A DNA stretch of 64,000 nucleotides. Source: Pseudomonas putida (lineage in GTDB: Bacteria; Pseudomonadota; Gammaproteobacteria; Pseudomonadales; Pseudomonadaceae). The stretch is taken from the NCBI RefSeq assembly GCF_026625125.1, contig NZ_CP113097.1, positions 3,761,001-3,825,000 of the forward strand. Reading direction: 5' to 3'. Positions 59,748 through 64,000 of this stretch are shown in pieces. Positions within the stretch are counted from its first letter, which is position 1. Every line of letters starts with the position of its first letter. Made by a program: the position numbers and the translations under genes. Under the pieces are notes generated by a model. That model saw nothing but the letters and a program-made list of their open reading frames with translations. It had not been told where the DNA came from and searched no databases.

Positions 59748-60065
59748 TCAGGGCGCGCGCTGGGTGTCACGCGGTGGGCGGGTGGGTTCCAGGTTCGGCG
59801 TCTGCTGCTGGCGGCGCAAATTGTCACCATTACCGATGCCGCGGTTGTCCAGACTAGGTGTGCGCTGGATCGGCTGGGTCGAAGGGCCGCGCACCGGTGG
59901 CGTGACAGGCAGGCTGCCTTGGCGGCTGTTGGGGTTGGCTCGCTGGATCGGGCTGTTGTAGGGGTTGTTACTACTGGCAGCAAGCAGTAAAGGCTGTAGC
60001 GGCGCCGCCTGTACAGGCAGGCCCAGCAACAGGCCGACGGCCAGGGCCGGCAATGTAAGATTCAT
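59748..60065 (-). CDS. Small exported Pro/Asn-rich protein
   Basis: 105 residues with a signal peptide (MNLTLPALAVGLLLGLPVQA). The mature part is disordered-looking, rich in Pro, Asn, Gln and Arg (NPYNSPIQRANPNSRQ and TPPVRGPSTQPIQRTP), with no domain I recognise. A good ribosome site (GAGG) precedes ATG 60065. May be co-transcribed with the sugar dehydrogenase. Function unknown. Confidence 0.75.
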   Translation of the reverse strand: MNLTLPALAVGLLLGLPVQAAPLQPLLLAASSNNPYNSPIQRANPNSRQGSLPVTPPVRGPSTQPIQRTPSLDNRGIGNGDNLRRQQQTPNLEPTRPPRDTQRAP

Positions 60066-60327
60066 ACTCCACCTCGTGTACGAAAAGGTGCGCCTCGTGC
60101 GTTTGATAGCCTAAGGCGTCATGCGTTCGCAGAAAAAGGGTGAATGCGATTCGCGATGTTTCAGTATGACCCTCAGGCAGCCCTGAGCACCTACAGAATA
60201 TGCCAGGCGTAGGCTTCGGATGCTCGAAGGTAGCGATTGCGGCATCCCAGCAGCAGAACCGCTGCTTTCAACACTGGCTGACATTTGCCACACTCAAGGC
60301 CGGTTTCCATTGGCAAGGTCCATTTTC

Positions 60328-60816
60328 ATGACTGCCGTTTTGCAACGCTACGCCCGATTGCTGCTGGTCTTGTTGCTGGCTGGTGTGCTGAACGCCTGCG
60401 CTTTGCTCCAGGCACGCGACCCGCTGAACATCAGCGTGATCGGCATCGAACCCTTGCCGGGTCAAGAACTGGAAATGCGCATGGCGGTAAAGATGCGCGT
60501 GCAAAATCCCAACGAGGCAGCCGTCGACTACAACGGCATCGCGCTGAACCTGGAGGTCAACGGCCAGGCACTTGCCTCTGGGGTCAGCGACCAGCGGGGG
60601 CATATCGGCCGTTACAGTGAAGCGGTGGTGGTGGTACCGGTGAGCATCACGGCGTTTGCATTCCTGCGCCAGGCCTATGGCCTGAGCAAGCTCGACTCGC
60701 TACAAGGGATGCCTTATGTGCTGCGCGGTAAACTGGCTGGCGGCCCACTGGGCACCGTGCGCTTTACCGATGAGGGCAAGCTGGACCTGCCCAAGGGGGG
60801 CAACGTGTACTGGTGA
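60328..60816 (+). CDS. LEA type 2 (WHy-domain) lipoprotein
   Basis: 162 residues with a lipoprotein signal peptide; the lipobox LNAC puts the lipidated Cys at about residue 24. The rest is a single LEA14/WHy beta-sandwich (LEMRMAVKMRVQNPNEAAVD, YNGIALNLEVNGQALASGVS). ATG 60328, with AAGG upstream, is chosen since the longer frame (60220) starts before the signal peptide. In pseudomonads such lipoproteins are envelope stress proteins of uncertain role. Confidence 0.88.
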   Translation: MTAVLQRYARLLLVLLLAGVLNACALLQARDPLNISVIGIEPLPGQELEMRMAVKMRVQNPNEAAVDYNGIALNLEVNGQALASGVSDQRGHIGRYSEAVVVVPVSITAFAFLRQAYGLSKLDSLQGMPYVLRGKLAGGPLGTVRFTDEGKLDLPKGGNVYW

Positions 60817-60830
60817 CAGGCCGCGGATCA

Positions 60831-61094
60831 TCAGCGGTTGGTGCTGGCAGCAGCCATCATCTTGTTTACCTCGCTGCGTACCATGCTGGCGTATTCAGGC
60901 GGCGACATGCCGTCCAGCTCGGCACGTACCCATTCAGCCCATTTGCCCTTGCGACGCGGCTTTTCCGAAATCAGCCGGGCTGCGTCAGCCTTCGCCTTGC
61001 CCAGGTTGTTCTGCCACAGTTCGAACAGCCGCGCCTTTTCTGCCTCGATCTGTGCCCGTTCCTCGAAGCTCCTGTTGGCCAGATTGAAACTCAT
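60831..61094 (-). CDS. Small conserved Pseudomonas protein
   Basis: 87 residues, basic and mostly helical, with a long amphipathic helix (MSFNLANRSFEERAQIEAEK, LFELWQNNLGKAKADAARLI) and a C-terminal NKMMAAASTNR. No signal peptide or domain recognised. Start ATG 61094. Convergent with the LEA gene and divergent from the DUF883 gene. Confidence 0.75.
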   Translation of the reverse strand: MSFNLANRSFEERAQIEAEKARLFELWQNNLGKAKADAARLISEKPRRKGKWAEWVRAELDGMSPPEYASMVRSEVNKMMAAASTNR

Positions 61095-61219
61095 GAATGC
61101 ACCTGCCAGTTGAAATGGCCGCTATCTTACACCGTAGTGGTGCTTCATCGCTAAGCTGGCGCAACTTTCCCGGCGCACCGGCATCCATTGCTTACCCCCC
61201 TATCGACGAGGACATGTTC

Positions 61220-61540
61220 ATGGCCCGAAAATCAGCCTTTGCAGCTAACAGCGAGCAGATCAAGGATCAGGTGTTCAGTGAGCTGCAGGCATTGATAGAA
61301 GAATCCGAGAGGCTGCTCAACGACAGCGCCTCCCTGGTAGGTGAAGAAGCCGACACGCTGCGCGCGCAGGTCAGCCTGAAACTTCGCCAGGCTCGAGAGG
61401 CAGCCGCACAGGTGCGCGCCAAAGCCCAACCGGTAGTAGACGCTACAAACGAATATATCGGCGGCCACCCATGGCAAACCGTTGCGGTCTCTGCCGGGTT
61501 TGGCCTGGTAATTGGCTTGCTACTGGGCCGCCGTCACTAA
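61220..61540 (+). CDS. DUF883/ElaB-YqjD-like membrane-anchored protein
   Basis: 106 residues. A coiled-coil helical body (about 10-75, DQVFSELQALIEESERLLND and SLKLRQAREAAAQVRAKAQP) ends in one C-terminal membrane helix VAVSAGFGLVIGLLLGRRH, as in ElaB/YqjD, ribosome-associated inner-membrane proteins of stationary phase. GAGGA lies seven bases before ATG 61220; ATG 61214 is too close. Convergent with miaE. Confidence 0.88.
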   Translation: MARKSAFAANSEQIKDQVFSELQALIEESERLLNDSASLVGEEADTLRAQVSLKLRQAREAAAQVRAKAQPVVDATNEYIGGHPWQTVAVSAGFGLVIGLLLGRRH

Positions 61541-61572
61541 CCGTTACCAGGCGCAGTGCCGGCTGTTGCACA

Positions 61573-62190
61573 TCAGGCGGCCTGCGCCATCGGAATACCA
61601 CTGTGGAAACGCAGTTCCTGATCCGCAGACAGGATCAGATCTGCTTCCGCCTCACGCACCCGCTGAACCCGCTGGGCGATATCCGCTTCATCGCCATACT
61701 GATGGGCGAGTTTCAGGTAGCCTTGGTAGTGGCGCGCTTCACTTTTAAGCAAGCCGTGATAAAAAGTGCCGAGCTCATCATCCAGGTGCGGGACCAATGC
61801 TGCAAAGCGCTCGCAACTGCGTGCTTCGATAAAGGCACCGACCACCAGGGTATCCACCAGCTTGACTGGCTCATGGGCGCGCACCAGGCGGCGCAAGCCA
61901 GAGGCATAGCGCCCCGCCGACACTGGGCGCAAAGGCACACCACGGCGCTTCATCAAACGCAACACTTGCTCATGATGTACCAGTTCCTCACGGGCCAAGC
62001 GTGACATCATGTTGATCAGGTCCAGATGGGTGTTGTACTTGGCGATCAGGCTCAACGCCGTGCTGGCAGCTTTGAACTCGCAGTTCTTGTGGTCGATCAG
62101 CAAGGTTTCCTGGTCAGCAATGGCCGCCTCGATCCAGGCGTCTGGCGTCTTGCAACCAAGGAAGGCATCTATTTCGGGGATCAGGGACAT
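61573..62190 (-). CDS. miaE: tRNA-(ms2io6A)-hydroxylase MiaE
   Basis: 205 residues, ferritin-like diiron monooxygenase that hydroxylates the isopentenyl group of ms2i6A37 using O2. Di-iron ligands are in ALSLIAKYNTHLDLINMMSR plus REELVHHEQVLRLM and SCERFAALVP with KSEARHYQGYL. ATG 62190. Divergent from the universal stress gene; an Anr/FNR box sits 73 nt upstream. Oxygen dependence of the enzyme makes that site notable. Confidence 0.93.
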   Translation of the reverse strand: MSLIPEIDAFLGCKTPDAWIEAAIADQETLLIDHKNCEFKAASTALSLIAKYNTHLDLINMMSRLAREELVHHEQVLRLMKRRGVPLRPVSAGRYASGLRRLVRAHEPVKLVDTLVVGAFIEARSCERFAALVPHLDDELGTFYHGLLKSEARHYQGYLKLAHQYGDEADIAQRVQRVREAEADLILSADQELRFHSGIPMAQAA

Positions 62191-62262
62191 AACGTACAAC
62201 CACACACAGCAGGCAGGACGGGCGATTATACCGGCGCCGATCATGAGCGCCAGTGGCTATGC

Positions 62263-62276
62263 TTGATGTACATCAA
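62263..62276. promoter_or_regulatory. Perfect Anr/FNR box
   Basis: TTGAT-GTAC-ATCAA at 62263-62276 matches the Anr/FNR consensus at every fixed position. A -10-like TACTAT at 62298-62303 places the box centre at about -41, the class II activation position, for the universal stress gene whose ATG is 62 nt downstream. It lies also upstream of the divergent miaE. Confidence 0.85.
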
Positions 62277-62338
62277 ACGGCGACGCAAGGCCGGCCTACT
62301 ATAGTCAGGCATAGGTCACCACCTTTTGAGGGGAGTTC

Positions 62339-63208
62339 ATGCCCATGCAAGCTGTCCGTAGCATTCTAGTGGTACTCGATCCTCATCATGCCCATAGCCG
62401 TGCGTTGACCCGCGCCAAGCTGATAGCCGGCGTAACCGGCGCGCGCCTGCACTTGCTGATGTGCGACAAAAAACAGGATCACAGCGCACTGCTCAGCTTG
62501 CTTAGCAGTCAGCTACACGACGATGGCTACGCAAACGTCTCTCACGAACAGAACTGGAGGGAGAGCCTGCATGAGTCGATCATTGCCGTTCAGCAGGCTG
62601 AGGGTTGCGACCTGGTGATCAAGGAGCACCGGCCTGACAACTCCCTGCGCAAGGCATTGCTGACGCCAAGCGACTGGAAACTTCTACGCCAGTGCCCTTG
62701 CGCAGTGTTGATGGTCAAGAGCGAGCGGCCTTGGACGCAAGGCATAATTCTGGCTGCCGTGGATGTCGGCAACGATGACGAAGACCATCGGCGGCTGCAT
62801 GCCAGCATCATCGAGCATGGCTATGACATCGCCAGCCTGGCCAAGGGTGAACTGCACGTGATCACTGCGCATCCCTCCCCCATGCTGGCGGCATCCGACC
62901 CGGTCTACCAGCTCAGTGAGACCATCGAAAAACGCTACCGAGAGGCGTGCAGGGCTTTCCAGGCCGAATACGATATCAGCGAGGATCGCCTGCATGTCGC
63001 AGAGGGCCCTGCGGATGTGCTGATACCGCATATTGAGCAGAAGCTCGATGCAGTGGTCACGGTCATTGGCACTGTCGCGCGCACGGGCATCTCTGGCGCC
63101 CTGATCGGCAATACCTCTGAAGTCGTGCTGGATACGCTGGTGGGCGATGTGCTGGTGCTCAAAAGCGAAGAGGCGATCGCGCACCTGGCTGAACTGGCCC
63201 GAGGCTAG
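62339..63208 (+). CDS. uspE: Two-domain universal stress protein
   Basis: 289 residues, two UspA-like domains (about 5-140 and 150-285), each with a Rossmann-like fold; the second ends in the nucleotide motif GTVARTGISGALIGNTSEVV. E. coli UspE and P. aeruginosa anaerobic Usps are similar. GAGG precedes ATG 62339. A class II Anr site upstream suggests induction under low oxygen. Terminator shared with the rrn operon follows. Confidence 0.9.
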   Translation: MPMQAVRSILVVLDPHHAHSRALTRAKLIAGVTGARLHLLMCDKKQDHSALLSLLSSQLHDDGYANVSHEQNWRESLHESIIAVQQAEGCDLVIKEHRPDNSLRKALLTPSDWKLLRQCPCAVLMVKSERPWTQGIILAAVDVGNDDEDHRRLHASIIEHGYDIASLAKGELHVITAHPSPMLAASDPVYQLSETIEKRYREACRAFQAEYDISEDRLHVAEGPADVLIPHIEQKLDAVVTVIGTVARTGISGALIGNTSEVVLDTLVGDVLVLKSEEAIAHLAELARG

Positions 63209-63230
63209 AAACGTTTCCGCACACAAAGAC

Positions 63231-63264
63231 AAAACCCCTACCTGCTCACGCAGATAGGGGTTTT
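63231..63264. terminator. Bidirectional terminator between uspE and the rrn operon
   Basis: AAAACCCCTAcCTG-CTCACG-CAGaTAGGGGTTTT with A/T tracts on each side, used by uspE and, from the other side, by the rrn operon. Confidence 0.92.
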
Positions 63265-63275
63265 GCGAAATGAAT

Positions 63276-63390
63276 CTTGACGATGACCTACTCTCACATG
63301 GGGAAACCCCACACTACCATCGGCGATGCATCGTTTCACTACTGAGTTCGGGATGGGATCAGGTGGTTCCAATGCTCTATGGTCGTCAAG
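63276..63390 (-). rRNA. rrf: 5S ribosomal RNA
   Basis: About 115 nt on the minus strand. TTGACGACCATAGAGC at the 5' end pairs with GGTCATCGTCAAG at the 3' end; GGAACCACCTGATCCCATCC and GAACTCAGTAGTGAAACG are the canonical loops. Ends follow remembered Pseudomonas 5S genes and may be off by 1-2 nt. Confidence 0.96.
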
Positions 63391-63534
63391 AAATTCTGTA
63401 GCCAGAATGTCCAGATGGACAGCCCAGCGAATCCGGATATGTGATATTTGTGGTTCGTTGCGAACTTTCGGTTCGTATCATCTTCACCACCACAATCTGC
63501 AGCAGCAAATTGCTTGGGTGTTATATGGTCAAGC

Positions 63535-64000
<466 letters not shown>

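Overview
The window looks like chromosomal DNA from a fluorescent Pseudomonas, most likely the P. putida group. The evidence is a high-GC sequence, gacA with a TTG start, a second EF-G near aceA, divergent icd and monomeric idh, a complete aat-ate-infA-clpA-clpS block, DUF3077-type small proteins, P. putida-style REP pairs and a Pseudomonas-like 5S/23S end. Names come from reading the protein sequences and from remembered synteny; no database search was run.

Layout. 1-7.8 kb: 5' part of gacA (minus strand, cut by the window edge), an XRE regulator, a GNAT acetyltransferase, a glutathione transferase, a thioesterase, then a GABA-type permease / LysR regulator / class III aminotransferase unit with shared candidate operator half-sites, and two small unknown proteins. 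7.8-17.8 kb: EF-G2, a SulP transporter with STAS domain, a P-loop ATPase with nested inverted repeats at its start, a short exported secretin-like protein, isocitrate lyase and an OPT transporter. 18-23.9 kb is accessory: small Pseudomonas-type proteins, a double-length IclR regulator divergent from an MFS transporter / D-2-hydroxyacid dehydrogenase / RraA-type lyase operon. 23.96-25.87 kb: a group II intron with its maturase, inserted just behind the terminator of tRNA-Ser(UGA).

26-42 kb is mainly housekeeping: a Bax-inhibitor-1 membrane protein, a nucleobase permease, tusDCBE with a TrpD2-like gene, a glutathionyl-hydroquinone reductase, cysG-serS, a decayed crcB remnant, rarA-lolA-ftsK, and divergent aat-ate-infA. 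41.8-52.9 kb: clpA and clpS complete an N-degron cluster with aat and ate; then cspD, icd and idh (the isocitrate branch point, whose competitor aceA is also in the window), a Nudix hydrolase behind three abutting microsatellites, mnmA-hflD and purB. 52.9-64 kb: a uL16-type oxygenase with a GNAT gene, topB, DinB, zapE, an aldose sugar dehydrogenase, small envelope proteins, a DUF883 protein, miaE, a two-domain universal stress protein behind a perfect Anr/FNR box, and the 5S and 3' end of 23S rRNA from an rrn operon on the minus strand.

The functional themes are isocitrate partitioning (aceA, icd, idh), tRNA thiolation and modification (tusDCBE, mnmA, miaE), N-degron proteolysis (aat, ate, clpA, clpS), and one plausible uncharacterised catabolic module (19.2-23.9 kb). 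Most of the window is ordinary core genome. The accessory stretch between aceA and tRNA-Ser, the degraded crcB, the composite REP elements and the microsatellite leader deserve a second look.
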